Source: Trichococcus shcherbakoviae
Lineage (GTDB): Bacteria; Bacillota; Bacilli; Lactobacillales; Aerococcaceae
Direction of reading: 5' to 3'
Length of the DNA: 64,000 bases
NCBI RefSeq assembly: GCF_963666195.1
Contig: NZ_OY762653.1
Span: forward strand, 2,282,501 to 2,346,500
In this document: piece after piece, positions 35,659 through 43,968 of the stretch
How the letters are laid out: the number at the start of each line of letters is the position of its first letter
Numbering within the stretch: position 1 is the first letter of the stretch
The notes under the pieces: generated by a model
Databases searched by the model: none
What the model saw: only the letters and a program-made list of their open reading frames with translations
What the model was told of the DNA's origin: nothing
Translations under genes and position numbers: made by a program

Positions 35659-36114
35659 TCAATCCTCTCTTTGTTGTTCGTTCATTTCTTGTATCAAAAG
35701 TTGCAGTTCCTTGATGCCAACTGCGATTTTTTCAAGCCGTTCCTCGGACACGCCTTCCATCAGCAAGCAGTATTTGCCTTCGATATCCTGCTCCATTTTC
35801 TGAAGGATCGCTTGGCCATTGTGTGTGAGTTTCAGCGTGATGAAACGTTCATCATCCGCGCGCCGTTCCCGCGTCAGGTAGCCTTGCTGTTCCAATTTTT
35901 TGCAGAGGGTGGAGACGTTGCCGTTGTTCATATCCATCACCTTCGCCAAACGGTTGAGTGATAGATTTTCACTCACATTCACTTCCATCAAAATCCGCAA
36001 TTGCAGCGGGGTGATGGGATAGTCTTTAGCGACCGGGCACATGACCATATCTTTGGAAACTTGGATGGTCCGCATCAAATCCCAGATTTCTTTTTTCAAA
36101 AAATCAATTTTCAT
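35659..36114 (-). CDS. MarR-family regulator in an operon with ftsH
   Basis: Winged-helix repressor of 151 residues: ITPLQLRILMEVNVSENLSL, then the recognition region RLAKVMDMNNGNVSTLCKKL near 60-80, then the wing RERRADDERFITLKLTHNG. It precedes ftsH by 10 bases, so it very likely controls itself and ftsH. Paired AAAACTATTTT repeats sit just upstream. The signal is unknown; MarR proteins commonly sense small aromatic or oxidising compounds. Confidence 0.88.
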   Translation of the reverse strand: MKIDFLKKEIWDLMRTIQVSKDMVMCPVAKDYPITPLQLRILMEVNVSENLSLNRLAKVMDMNNGNVSTLCKKLEQQGYLTRERRADDERFITLKLTHNGQAILQKMEQDIEGKYCLLMEGVSEERLEKIAVGIKELQLLIQEMNEQQRED

Positions 36115-36153
36115 ATTGAAATCCGCTCCTTTATCGGATAATAGTTGTGATAT

Positions 36154-36180
36154 AAAACTATTTTAAATCAAAACTATTTT
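36154..36180 (-). promoter_or_regulatory. candidate MarR operator (direct repeats)
   Basis: AAAACTATTTT occurs at 36154-36164 and 36170-36180, a 16-bp step, 40-65 bases upstream of the marR start where its promoter should lie. Confidence 0.5.
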
Positions 36181-36358
36181 TCGTGCAAGCGGTTCAACTT
36201 AGTCTTAAACAATTCCTAAGATCCTTCCCGCGAGGAATGCTGTGAACCTACTATAAAGCGTGAGTGTGAAGAAATCGTGAAGATGCTTGAAAGTATTCCA
36301 TAAGAAATGTTTTCGGCGTGCGCCGGTTGCTAGGGACAGCGACTGGAAGTGGCTTCAG

Positions 36359-36490
36359 CTCCGGCAATGGGCCGCTGCACGGAGGAGTGCACCAAAAAAT
36401 AGCGCCAGCTCCGGGAAAGCCCATCTCCCCGGAGGAGAGTATTCAGAATGTGGGGCGAACTCCGGCGAATCCTGCGTTCACCGGAGGAAA
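36359..36490. repeat. 50-51-bp-period hairpin array, CTCCGG family (array A)
   Basis: CTCCGG begins at 36359, 36409 and 36460 (steps of 50 and 51). Each is followed after 14-17 bases by CGGAGGA or GGAGGAG, the inverted partner. It lies in the 509-base gap between the divergent marR and LacI genes, at least 130 bases from either start. The rest of the gap holds the marR operator region on the left and a LacI promoter region on the right, which includes ATTAGTCAACTAAT at 36521 and TATACT at 36559. Confidence 0.8.
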
Positions 36491-36623
36491 CTTTAATACA
36501 GGGACCGCAAAGGAATTTCAATTAGTCAACTAATCTTTTAAATTCATCGGAAATAGAATATACTGATAAAAAGATCAATTTTTTATAGATCAAATAGTCA
36601 CATAGGAGAGAGGAGGGTTTTCC

Positions 36624-37607
36624 TTGGAAAAAGCGACTATTCATGATGTTGCAAAAAAAGCGGGTGCATCCGTCACAACCGTTTCGCGTGTGTTGAATAA
36701 CCGTGGATACATAAGTGATGAAATGAAAGAAAAAGTAATGACAGCAATTAAAGAATTAAACTACATACCGAATGAGATAGCACGCTCGTTCTTCACGAAT
36801 AAAACCAATTTTGTAGGGCTGATTGTGCCCACAACCAGTAATCCTTTTTTTGGAGAGCTTACCTTTCATATTGAAAAGAAATTATCGAATAAGGGATATA
36901 AACTTTTCATTTGCAATAGTATAAATGACGTGGAAACCGAACGGGTCTATCTGCGCTTGCTGCAGGAAAAAAGAGTCGATGGCATCATAGTCGGTTCGCA
37001 CAACGTGGATATTGAAGAATACGAGGAATACGGCATGAATATTGTATCAATCGATCGCGAGTTGACCGCGAACATTCCGATTGTTCAGTGCGACAACTAT
37101 GACGGAGGCCGACTGGCTACGGAAACTTTGATTGGTTCCGGATGTAAACGGATTCTCTGCATTACCGGTGATGCGCGTGTAAAGACAACCGCACGGGCAC
37201 GGGTCAGTGCCTACGAAGACCGAATGAGAGAAGAGGGCTTGGAGCCGGAAGTAATGGAAATTTCATTTTCTCTATCAGAGAATGACAAAAAACGTGTCGT
37301 CATGGAAAACTTGTTCAGTGAATCGCTGCCTTATGATGGTATTTTTGCAGGTGACGACGTCATGGCGAGTATCGTTTATCATGCCGCACTGAAAAAAGGA
37401 TATAAAGTTCCGGAAGATTTGAAGATTGTCGGATTTGATGGGACCGAGATGATGCGGACTGTATTTCCGACACTCACGACCATCATCCAACCAATTGAAC
37501 AAATAGCTGAAGCCGCGGTGGATTTATTGTTAGATAAGATTGGAGAAAAGAAGGCCGAAAACAAGATTGTACTTCCGATCGCTTTACACAAAGGAAGTAC
37601 TGCGTAA
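36624..37607 (+). CDS. LacI-family regulator of fructan operon 2
   Basis: A repressor of 327 residues with N-terminal helix-turn-helix (ATIHDVAKKAGASVTTVSRV), hinge YIPNEIARSF and a sugar-binding sensor domain. The start is TTG at 36624 after GAGAGGAGGG. It directly precedes the second ABC-GH32 operon, from which it is separated by its own terminator and by a consensus promoter with AACCGGTT operators. Similar in length and layout to the regulator at 25925 but clearly not a recent duplicate. Confidence 0.88.
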   Translation: MEKATIHDVAKKAGASVTTVSRVLNNRGYISDEMKEKVMTAIKELNYIPNEIARSFFTNKTNFVGLIVPTTSNPFFGELTFHIEKKLSNKGYKLFICNSINDVETERVYLRLLQEKRVDGIIVGSHNVDIEEYEEYGMNIVSIDRELTANIPIVQCDNYDGGRLATETLIGSGCKRILCITGDARVKTTARARVSAYEDRMREEGLEPEVMEISFSLSENDKKRVVMENLFSESLPYDGIFAGDDVMASIVYHAALKKGYKVPEDLKIVGFDGTEMMRTVFPTLTTIIQPIEQIAEAAVDLLLDKIGEKKAENKIVLPIALHKGSTA

Positions 37608-37648
37608 CCATCATAATCTCTATTGCGGTGTCAGTTGGACGCTAAATG

Positions 37649-37680
37649 AAAAACGCAAAAAGATTGTGATGCGTTTTTTT
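37649..37680 (+). terminator. terminator after the LacI regulator of operon 2
   Basis: AAAAACGCA and TGCGTTTTT form a 9-bp stem followed by further T. Confidence 0.7.
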
Positions 37681-37690
37681 AAATATTCAT

Positions 37691-37754
37691 GTTAACCGGT
37701 TGACATGTGGAACCGGTTAGCATATAATTTGTTTTGTAAACAAGAAACCGATTA
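37691..37754 (+). promoter_or_regulatory. consensus promoter with three AACCGGTT-type operators, fructan operon 2
   Basis: TTGACA at 37700-37705 and TATAAT at 37723-37728, 17 bases apart, match the SigA consensus exactly. AACCGGTT at 37694-37701 overlaps the -35 box and AACCGGTT at 37711-37718 fills the spacer; AACCGATT at 37746-37753 lies downstream. Such self-complementary sites are typical of LacI-family repressors, and the regulator at 36624 is the obvious candidate. Occupied sites would block RNA polymerase completely. Confidence 0.85.
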
Positions 37755-37775
37755 CAAAAAATGGAGGTACTGAAA

Positions 37776-39080
37776 ATGGAAAGAATCAAGAGAAGTGCGT
37801 TGCTGTTATCAACAATGTTATTGGCTGCCGGGTGTGGGAATGGCGCAAGTGAGACTTCATCCGATGCGACGGGGTCTGCTGATGGGAAAGAAGTGACAAT
37901 GTGGGTTCAATATTCTGAAGAATCGGCAGAAGGTCAGGTAATGGTCCAGTCCATCAAAGATTTCAATGAAACAAATGAAGACGGTATCACAGCCAAAGTC
38001 GAATACATTCCTAGGAGTGGTTCAGGCGGTGGCTATGAGGATAAAATCAATGCTGCACTGACGACGAATACGTTACCGGATGTCATCACACTGGATGGAC
38101 CTAACACAGCAGCTTACGCAAACTCTAAAATCATTCAGCCATTGGATGGCTACATATCGGATATGGACGATTTCCTTCCAAGTATCATCCAACAAGGTAC
38201 CTTCGATGATCAGATGTACTCTATCGGTTATTCCGAATCAGGCGTAGGTGTATTCTACAACAAGCAAATGTTGGAAGAAGCCGGTGTGGACTTAGCGACT
38301 TTGCCAACAGTGGACGACCCATGGACATGGGATGAGTTCAATGCGATGGCGGATACTTTAGTGGCTCATTATAACGGACCTGTGCTGGATGTCGGTTTCA
38401 ATGACCGTTCAGAGTGGCTATTGTACGCCTTCACACCTTTCGTATGGTCAGCAGGCGGTGATTTGACGAACGAAGAAGGAACAAAGGCTGTAGGAGTTTT
38501 TGATTCCGAGGAAAATGTCAGCGCATTTGAGTTCATCCAAAACTTGATCGAATCCGGCTATTCGACCATCACACCGACTGAGGCCGGTTTCCAAACAGGG
38601 GAATATGCCTTGAAGCTAAGCGGCTCGTGGACAATGCAAGAACTGGATGCTGAATACCAAGACATCGAATACGGTATCATGCCTTATCCTGTGTCACCGG
38701 AAACAGAAGAATTAGTAAGTCCGACTGGAAGTTGGGCATACGGTTTGACATCGACTACCAAAAACACGGAAGCAGCTGCCGAATTGATTGATTTCTTAGT
38801 TTCGGAACAAGAACTCTACGATATGAGCATGGGCAACACGGTATTGCCGGCAAGACAATCCGTTGCAGACCGCATGATGGAAGAAGTTTCTGAACCAATG
38901 AAAGTCTTGATCGAACAGAACAGCAAGACAGGCCGTGCAAGACCAGTATTGGTGAATTACCCACAAGTCAGCAGAACCTTCCAGGATACAGTGACCGAAA
39001 GTACTTATTATGAAGAAAATGCAGACATCAAAGCATTGTTGGAGTCCAAAGCACTTGAGATTGAAAGTTACTTAGAATAA
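37776..39080 (+). CDS. ABC sugar-binding lipoprotein, family 1, operon 2
   Basis: Extracellular solute-binding lipoprotein of 434 residues. The signal peptide ends at the lipobox LLAAGCGNG. Typical features are VTMWVQYSEES after the anchor, TNTLPDVITLDGPNTAAYAN near 95 and LKLSGSWTMQE near 280. The ATG at 37776 lies 8 bases after GGAGG; an upstream in-frame ATG overlaps that site. It belongs to the MalE/UgpB-like group rather than the LplA group of operon 1, so the two importers are not duplicates. By context it binds sucrose or fructo-oligosaccharides. Confidence 0.9.
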   Translation: MERIKRSALLLSTMLLAAGCGNGASETSSDATGSADGKEVTMWVQYSEESAEGQVMVQSIKDFNETNEDGITAKVEYIPRSGSGGGYEDKINAALTTNTLPDVITLDGPNTAAYANSKIIQPLDGYISDMDDFLPSIIQQGTFDDQMYSIGYSESGVGVFYNKQMLEEAGVDLATLPTVDDPWTWDEFNAMADTLVAHYNGPVLDVGFNDRSEWLLYAFTPFVWSAGGDLTNEEGTKAVGVFDSEENVSAFEFIQNLIESGYSTITPTEAGFQTGEYALKLSGSWTMQELDAEYQDIEYGIMPYPVSPETEELVSPTGSWAYGLTSTTKNTEAAAELIDFLVSEQELYDMSMGNTVLPARQSVADRMMEEVSEPMKVLIEQNSKTGRARPVLVNYPQVSRTFQDTVTESTYYEENADIKALLESKALEIESYLE

Positions 39081-39117
39081 TAAAAAATCGCGATTGATTG
39101 TGTATGATCGTAAAGTG

Positions 39118-39156
39118 TTCATAGAAAAATCCTTTCAGCATGGATTTTTCTATGAA
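39118..39156 (+). terminator. intra-operon hairpin between binding protein and permease genes
   Basis: TTCATAGAAAAATCC and GGATTTTTCTATGAA form a perfect 15-bp stem with a 9-base loop. No long T-run follows, so it is more likely a processing or partial-termination site that keeps binding-protein mRNA above permease mRNA. Confidence 0.6.
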
Positions 39157-39233
39157 TCTTTTGTAAAGAAGCACAAAAATGGGGGAGGAAACTGCTGTAA
39201 CTTCAGGATCTCCTTCAATAATGAGGTGAAAAG

Positions 39234-40124
39234 ATGAAAAAGAAATTATGGTACAAAAATAATGATACGCTGACTGGTTATATGTTTTTGACGCCCGCAC
39301 TATTGATTCTTGGACTTTTTCTGTTTATCCCGACTATGATGACTTTGTATTATTCACTGACTGATTACTACATGTTGACCCCTGATTTGACAGCATTCAT
39401 CGGATTGGACAATTTTAAGGCACTCCTTCAAGATAAGCTGTTTCTGAAAAGTATCGGAAATATTTTTAAATTCGTTCTGTTTATTATGCCCATTCAAGTA
39501 GGGACAGCACTATTTTTGGCTTTGCTGGTAAACAACAAAGCAAGGGGCACCATCTTCTATAAGATTGCTTTCTTTTCCCCGGTGGTTATGTCACTGGTTG
39601 TTGTATCCGTGTTGTGGCTGTATTTGTTGAATCCTGCTGACGGATTGATCAATGTGATATTTGAAGCGATTGGTTTTAATCCGCAACCGTTGTTGACAAG
39701 TCCTAAACAAGCGATGTACGTCATCATTATGATTTCCGCTTGGCAAGGGGCAGGCTATCAGATGCTCATCTTTTTGGCGGGGCTGCAAAATATCCCGTCC
39801 GAAGTGTATGAAGCTTCAAAGATTGATGGCGCAACAAAGTGGGAACAATTCAGACATATTACGCTGCCGATGCTGAAACCCACTTCGTTGATGATATTGA
39901 CGACAACGCTGATCGATGCCTTCAAGCTGATTATCCAGCCGATGGTCATGACCCAAGGGGGACCGTTGAATTCAACATTGACGCCTGTCTACTACATCTA
40001 TCGGACAGGTTTTACCGATCGTCAAGTAGGCTTTGCAAGTGCGGTGACAGTAATCTATGGTGGACTCATCATTATGTTCGCAATTGCCCAACGTAAATTG
40101 ATTGGAAGTGCAGATTATGAATAA
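39234..40124 (+). CDS. ABC sugar transporter permease (MalF/UgpA-type), operon 2
   Basis: Inner membrane permease of 296 residues with six helices. The EAA loop is EVYEASKIDGATKWEQFRHI near residue 190. N-terminal DTLTGYMFLTPALLILGLFL is typical for the family. Its end overlaps the next permease gene by 8 bases. As in operon 1, no ATPase gene accompanies it. Confidence 0.9.
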   Translation: MKKKLWYKNNDTLTGYMFLTPALLILGLFLFIPTMMTLYYSLTDYYMLTPDLTAFIGLDNFKALLQDKLFLKSIGNIFKFVLFIMPIQVGTALFLALLVNNKARGTIFYKIAFFSPVVMSLVVVSVLWLYLLNPADGLINVIFEAIGFNPQPLLTSPKQAMYVIIMISAWQGAGYQMLIFLAGLQNIPSEVYEASKIDGATKWEQFRHITLPMLKPTSLMILTTTLIDAFKLIIQPMVMTQGGPLNSTLTPVYYIYRTGFTDRQVGFASAVTVIYGGLIIMFAIAQRKLIGSADYE

Positions 40125-40959
40125 TAAAGCGAGCAAAATCCTGTATTATGTGCTGATGACTCTGTTAGCTGCCCTGTTCATGTTTCCTCTTGTGTGGATG
40201 ATCAGCTCCTCGTTAAAACCGGAGGCTGCCATCTACAACGATTTGGATTCCATCAAAGCGCTATTGCCATCGGGCCATATCAGTGAATGGTTCTTTTCCT
40301 ACAAAGAAATATTCGGCCGATTTGATATTGTCCGCTACATGACGAACAGTGTCCTTTATGCAGGAAGCGTGACGATCGGATCGATCGCTGTAAATTCGTT
40401 AGCGGGCTTCGCTTTTGCGAAATTCGATTTCAAAGGAAAAGCGATCCTGTTTGGTCTGATGATTGCCTTGTTGGTCATCCCTGGGGAAACAATCATGATC
40501 TCAAAATTCGTGATTGCCCAAAAATTGGGTATTTTGAACAGCCAATTAGCTGTCATCTTGCCACTGATGGCAAGCCCGTTGTTCATCTATATGTTCCAGA
40601 ATTTTTTCAAGGCAATCCCTGAAGATGTGCAGGAATCCGCGAAATTGGATGGTGCGAATCAATTCCAAATTTATTGGAAAGTGATGTTGCCGATGTCCAA
40701 ACCCGCCATCGCAACTGTTGGTACCTTATCATTCATAATGAGCTGGAATGACTACATCTGGCCGTTAATGGTACTGACCGACTCAACAAAATTTCCGCTG
40801 CAAGTAGCGATAACGAATATCAATAACACTCAGCCTGTTTATACGAATCAAGTTATGGCAATCCTGACAATCTCGACGATTCCCTTGATTTTGATTTATG
40901 TATTCTTCCAAAAATATTTGGTGCAAGGTTTGAGCAGTTCCGGAACAGGAGTGAAATAA
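40117..40959 (+). CDS. ABC sugar transporter permease (MalG/UgpE-type), operon 2
   Basis: Partner permease of 280 residues with six helices; EAA loop DVQESAKLDGANQFQIYWKV near residue 172 and the usual C-terminal VFFQKYLVQGLSSSGTGVK. I place the start at ATG 40117 (MNNKASKILYY) after GGAAGTG, inside the end of the previous gene; the ATG at 40102 lacks a ribosome site. Its stop TAA overlaps the ATG of the GH32 gene by one base (TAATG), coupling their translation. Confidence 0.88.
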   Translation: MNNKASKILYYVLMTLLAALFMFPLVWMISSSLKPEAAIYNDLDSIKALLPSGHISEWFFSYKEIFGRFDIVRYMTNSVLYAGSVTIGSIAVNSLAGFAFAKFDFKGKAILFGLMIALLVIPGETIMISKFVIAQKLGILNSQLAVILPLMASPLFIYMFQNFFKAIPEDVQESAKLDGANQFQIYWKVMLPMSKPAIATVGTLSFIMSWNDYIWPLMVLTDSTKFPLQVAITNINNTQPVYTNQVMAILTISTIPLILIYVFFQKYLVQGLSSSGTGVK

Positions 40960-42425
40960 TGACAGCATTAAGCATTGAACGAGCCAATCAATTTATTGAA
41001 GAAAAAGAGGGGACGTTGGACAAAACCTTTTACCCCGCTTACCATTTTGCTGCACCGATCGGATGGATCAACGACCCCAATGGTTTTTCCTACTATAAGG
41101 ACCAGTATCATCTGTTCTATCAATACAATCCCTACGATTCTGTCTGGGGTCCGATGCATTGGGGCCACGCAGTCAGTCCGGACGGCATAGACTGGAGTCA
41201 CCTTCCAGTGGCTTTGGCCCCGGATCAACCCTATGACAAGGGAGGCTGCTTCTCCGGGAGCGCGCTTGCGCATGATGGCAAGCTGTATCTGATGTATACC
41301 GGACATCTTCCGGCTGAAGACGGAAGACCCTTGCGCCAAAACCAAAATATCGCCTACTCGGAAGATGGCATTCACTTTGAAAAATACGCCAAAAACCCGG
41401 TGCTGGATGAAAAAGATGTCCCGGAAGGCTCATCTGTGGAAGATTTTCGTGATCCGAAGATGTTCAAGCATGAAGATTATTTTTATGCCGTCATCGGATC
41501 CCGGACAATCGACGACAAAGGGCAAGTGTTGCTGTATCGTTCCGAAAATATGTTGGATTGGGAATATGTTTCCGTGGTCTTCCAGAACAATCCCTATTTA
41601 GGTACGATGGTCGAATGTCCGGACTTCATGGAAGTGGACGGCAAAGCGGTGTTCATGTTAAGCGCCATGAACTATACGGATAAGGAGACCGATGTTTTTT
41701 ATCCGCACATCACTTGGTTCGTCGAGGGAGAGATGGATTGGGATACGCATACCTTTAGGATGACCCATATCAAAGAGTTGGACAAAGGCATGGATTTCTA
41801 CGCGCCGCAATCCTTCAGTAATGAAGGGGAAACAACGATGATCGCCTGGATGCAAGGGTGGAACAACACCATCGCTTCGGATACGTTGAAGCACGGTTGG
41901 GCTGGGCAGATGACATTGCCGCGTAAGCTTTTTTATGAAGACAGCATCCTGAAGCAGACGGTTGTTCCTGCATTTGAGCAAGCTCTGAATACAATCCGGG
42001 AAGAGACAGAAATCACGGCAGAAGGGGAATTGCTGCTGACCGAAAAGGCCCCGAAATATCTGACGATGCGAATTCCTGTGGACAATCTGTCGGAGACTCT
42101 GAAACTGCGATTAGGCAAAGAAAGAGGGGAACATATCTTTTTGAATATTGATGGCGAGAACAAGCAACTGTCATTGGATCGCGGTCAAACTGCTTATCCG
42201 ATCAAGGATAGGGATGGCAAAGTCTTCGACAAGACCCGAAGACTATCGTTTGCCGACAAAGAGGAACTGTTCATCCAAATATACAATGACAGGAGCTCTG
42301 TCGAAGTGATTGTAAACAACGAAGAATCGCTGACGATGACGTACTACGCATCGGAACCATTACAAGCTTGGTCCATCATTTCGGGTGCGCCTAGTGTCCT
42401 TCGTGATGTAAAAATCGCGGATTAA
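40959..42425 (+). CDS. GH32 beta-fructosidase, operon 2
   Basis: A second intracellular fructosidase, 488 residues with no signal peptide. Active-site motifs are GWINDPNGF near residue 36 (nucleophile), DFRDPKMF near 163 and MVECPDF near 213 (acid/base). SGSAL and the C-terminal beta-sandwich are also present. Its first 100 residues closely resemble the enzyme at 30751, but differences such as INDPNG for MNDPNG and the insert LPAEDGRPLRQNQ suggest separate specificity. Translation is coupled to the permease upstream; a terminator follows. No kinase is encoded here, so free fructose would rely on the kinase of operon 1 or another. Confidence 0.9.
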   Translation: MTALSIERANQFIEEKEGTLDKTFYPAYHFAAPIGWINDPNGFSYYKDQYHLFYQYNPYDSVWGPMHWGHAVSPDGIDWSHLPVALAPDQPYDKGGCFSGSALAHDGKLYLMYTGHLPAEDGRPLRQNQNIAYSEDGIHFEKYAKNPVLDEKDVPEGSSVEDFRDPKMFKHEDYFYAVIGSRTIDDKGQVLLYRSENMLDWEYVSVVFQNNPYLGTMVECPDFMEVDGKAVFMLSAMNYTDKETDVFYPHITWFVEGEMDWDTHTFRMTHIKELDKGMDFYAPQSFSNEGETTMIAWMQGWNNTIASDTLKHGWAGQMTLPRKLFYEDSILKQTVVPAFEQALNTIREETEITAEGELLLTEKAPKYLTMRIPVDNLSETLKLRLGKERGEHIFLNIDGENKQLSLDRGQTAYPIKDRDGKVFDKTRRLSFADKEELFIQIYNDRSSVEVIVNNEESLTMTYYASEPLQAWSIISGAPSVLRDVKIAD

Positions 42426-42474
42426 CTATTTGGTTCATTCGAAATAACTGTTATCACATTTACCTTTTCCTTTA

Positions 42475-42516
42475 TACCTGTTCGATGGGGCTTTCTCTGT
42501 CGAACAGGTATTTTTC
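42475..42516 (+). terminator. terminator of fructan operon 2
   Basis: TACCTGTTCGA and TCGAACAGGTA form an 11-bp stem followed by TTTTTC. Confidence 0.85.
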
Positions 42517-42801
42517 TGTGTATAATGAGTGTTTGAATTAAAGGACATCAGAAAAAAACTTTAAGTTCGCTTCGCAAACAAATCCATGACAAAAATAAGT
42601 TGCCAATTATAATTTAATCGAAGGTAGCTCAAATTCAACAGCTTTAACGGAGTTTTGCCGAACCCGTACAAAAAATGAATGCTTTCATCTTGTTGATAAA
42701 AACCAAATATACTATTGAGTATGGAAATAAAATTATAGGTCTATTTCGATGAAATCCGTTATCTTGTCATTTTTTTTATAGGAGGGATTTCAACGGGAGC
42801 T

Positions 42802-43067
42802 ATGTTTGAAAACTGTTGTGGAATCAATGTGCATCGATAGTCCATTGTCTGTTGTATGCTTGACGGCCCATTAGATACGAACAAACCCCAAAAAACAATA
42901 TTGTACTTTTGGTACGACAACAAAGAAAATTCGAGAGGCATTGACATGGATTCAATCTCAGAACGTAACGCATGTTTTTTTCGAAAGTACTTGTCAATAT
43001 TGGATTCCCATGTTTAATATTTTTTATGACAGCAATCTGACGTTTATTCTGGCGCACATTTGTCAAG
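42802..43067 (+). pseudogene. IS110-family transposase remnant (N-terminal part)
   Basis: A leader with AGGAGGG runs into ATG and MFENCCGINVHR, an in-frame TAG, then SIVCCMLDGPLDTNKPQKTI. After one frame change near 42897 it continues FGTTTKKIREALTWIQSQNV, then THVFFESTCQYWIPMFNIFY and DSNLTFILAHICQ. This is the DEDD N-terminal domain of IS110-type transposases. The usual GIDVH reads GINVH, so a catalytic Asp is also lost. Everything after about residue 90 is missing. The AT-rich 260 bases upstream may include the former left end, where IS110 elements encode their bridge RNA. Confidence 0.75.
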
Positions 43068-43154
43068 TTGACTAAGGTAATGACATTGACTGTGGAATGT
43101 GTTACTTTTATTTATACCGAATAGGGAACTATTGTTTTTAAGGAGGTCTTACCC

Positions 43155-43748
43155 ATGCAAAACGAATCGATCAGGAGTGCCAACAGAACCAAGTACTTAT
43201 TCAAGGATGCATTACTCAGATTATTGGAGACGGAAAGTTTCGCATACATATCGGTCAGGGATATCGTCGAGACGGCGGAGTTTACCCGCACAACCTTCTA
43301 TAATCATTACATAGATAAATTTGATTTACTGGATGACGTCACCCAAGATTTCCTGGACAGATTTGCTGATGCCCTTCAAACAAGTTTTCAAAAGTATTAT
43401 CCGACCAATAAAATGCTGATGACAAAAACTGATATAATCATTTTTGACTTTATTTATCATAACAAGAACAAATACAACCTTTTGCTCAATAAGCAAAAAG
43501 ATTTTCTACCGAATTACTCACGAAAATTGTCAGAAGCTGTGCTAGATAGGCTAATAGACATATGGTCTTCAGAGGTTGATATGACTGACCCTAGCTTTAA
43601 GGCATACACAAAGATATTTAGATATGTATTGATGGGTACAATTGGGGGATGGATGGCCGAAGACTTTTCAACTGATCCTGAAACTACGACACAAGAATTT
43701 GTCGACTACTACAATTTCAAATTCGACAAAATAAACAAGCACTCATGA
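43155..43748 (+). CDS. TetR/AcrR-family regulator
   Basis: A repressor of 197 residues with N-terminal helix-turn-helix (FAYISVRDIVETAEFTRTTF, then YNHYIDKFDLLDDV) and a TetR-type C-terminal domain with a conserved GGWMAEDF near 170. The start follows AAGGAGGTCTT. It is more AT-rich than its neighbours and sits between two decayed insertion sequences, so it may have arrived with foreign DNA or be an orphan of a lost locus. No target gene is adjacent. Confidence 0.85.
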   Translation: MQNESIRSANRTKYLFKDALLRLLETESFAYISVRDIVETAEFTRTTFYNHYIDKFDLLDDVTQDFLDRFADALQTSFQKYYPTNKMLMTKTDIIIFDFIYHNKNKYNLLLNKQKDFLPNYSRKLSEAVLDRLIDIWSSEVDMTDPSFKAYTKIFRYVLMGTIGGWMAEDFSTDPETTTQEFVDYYNFKFDKINKHS

Positions 43749-43824
43749 GCATATCATCTGACTGCTCACCACGGATAAATCTAGGGGGTTCCAAGGGCGG
43801 TTGGGACGTCACAGACCGTACTGG

Positions 43825-43857
43825 CGACATTTCCACAAAAGTGGAGATGTCGTTTTT
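43825..43857 (+). terminator. terminator after the TetR gene
   Basis: CGACATTTCCAC and GTGGAGATGTCG form a 12-bp stem with an AAAA loop, followed by TTTTT. Confidence 0.85.
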
Positions 43858-43968
43858 CTATTTCCGTTCTATTCCCAAAAGCCATTAGACTTTCTCAACA
43901 AAGCGCCCAGTGGCAACATTAGCGTTGAATGCTCGCAACTGAACCTTTTGGTTGCTTATACACAGTTG

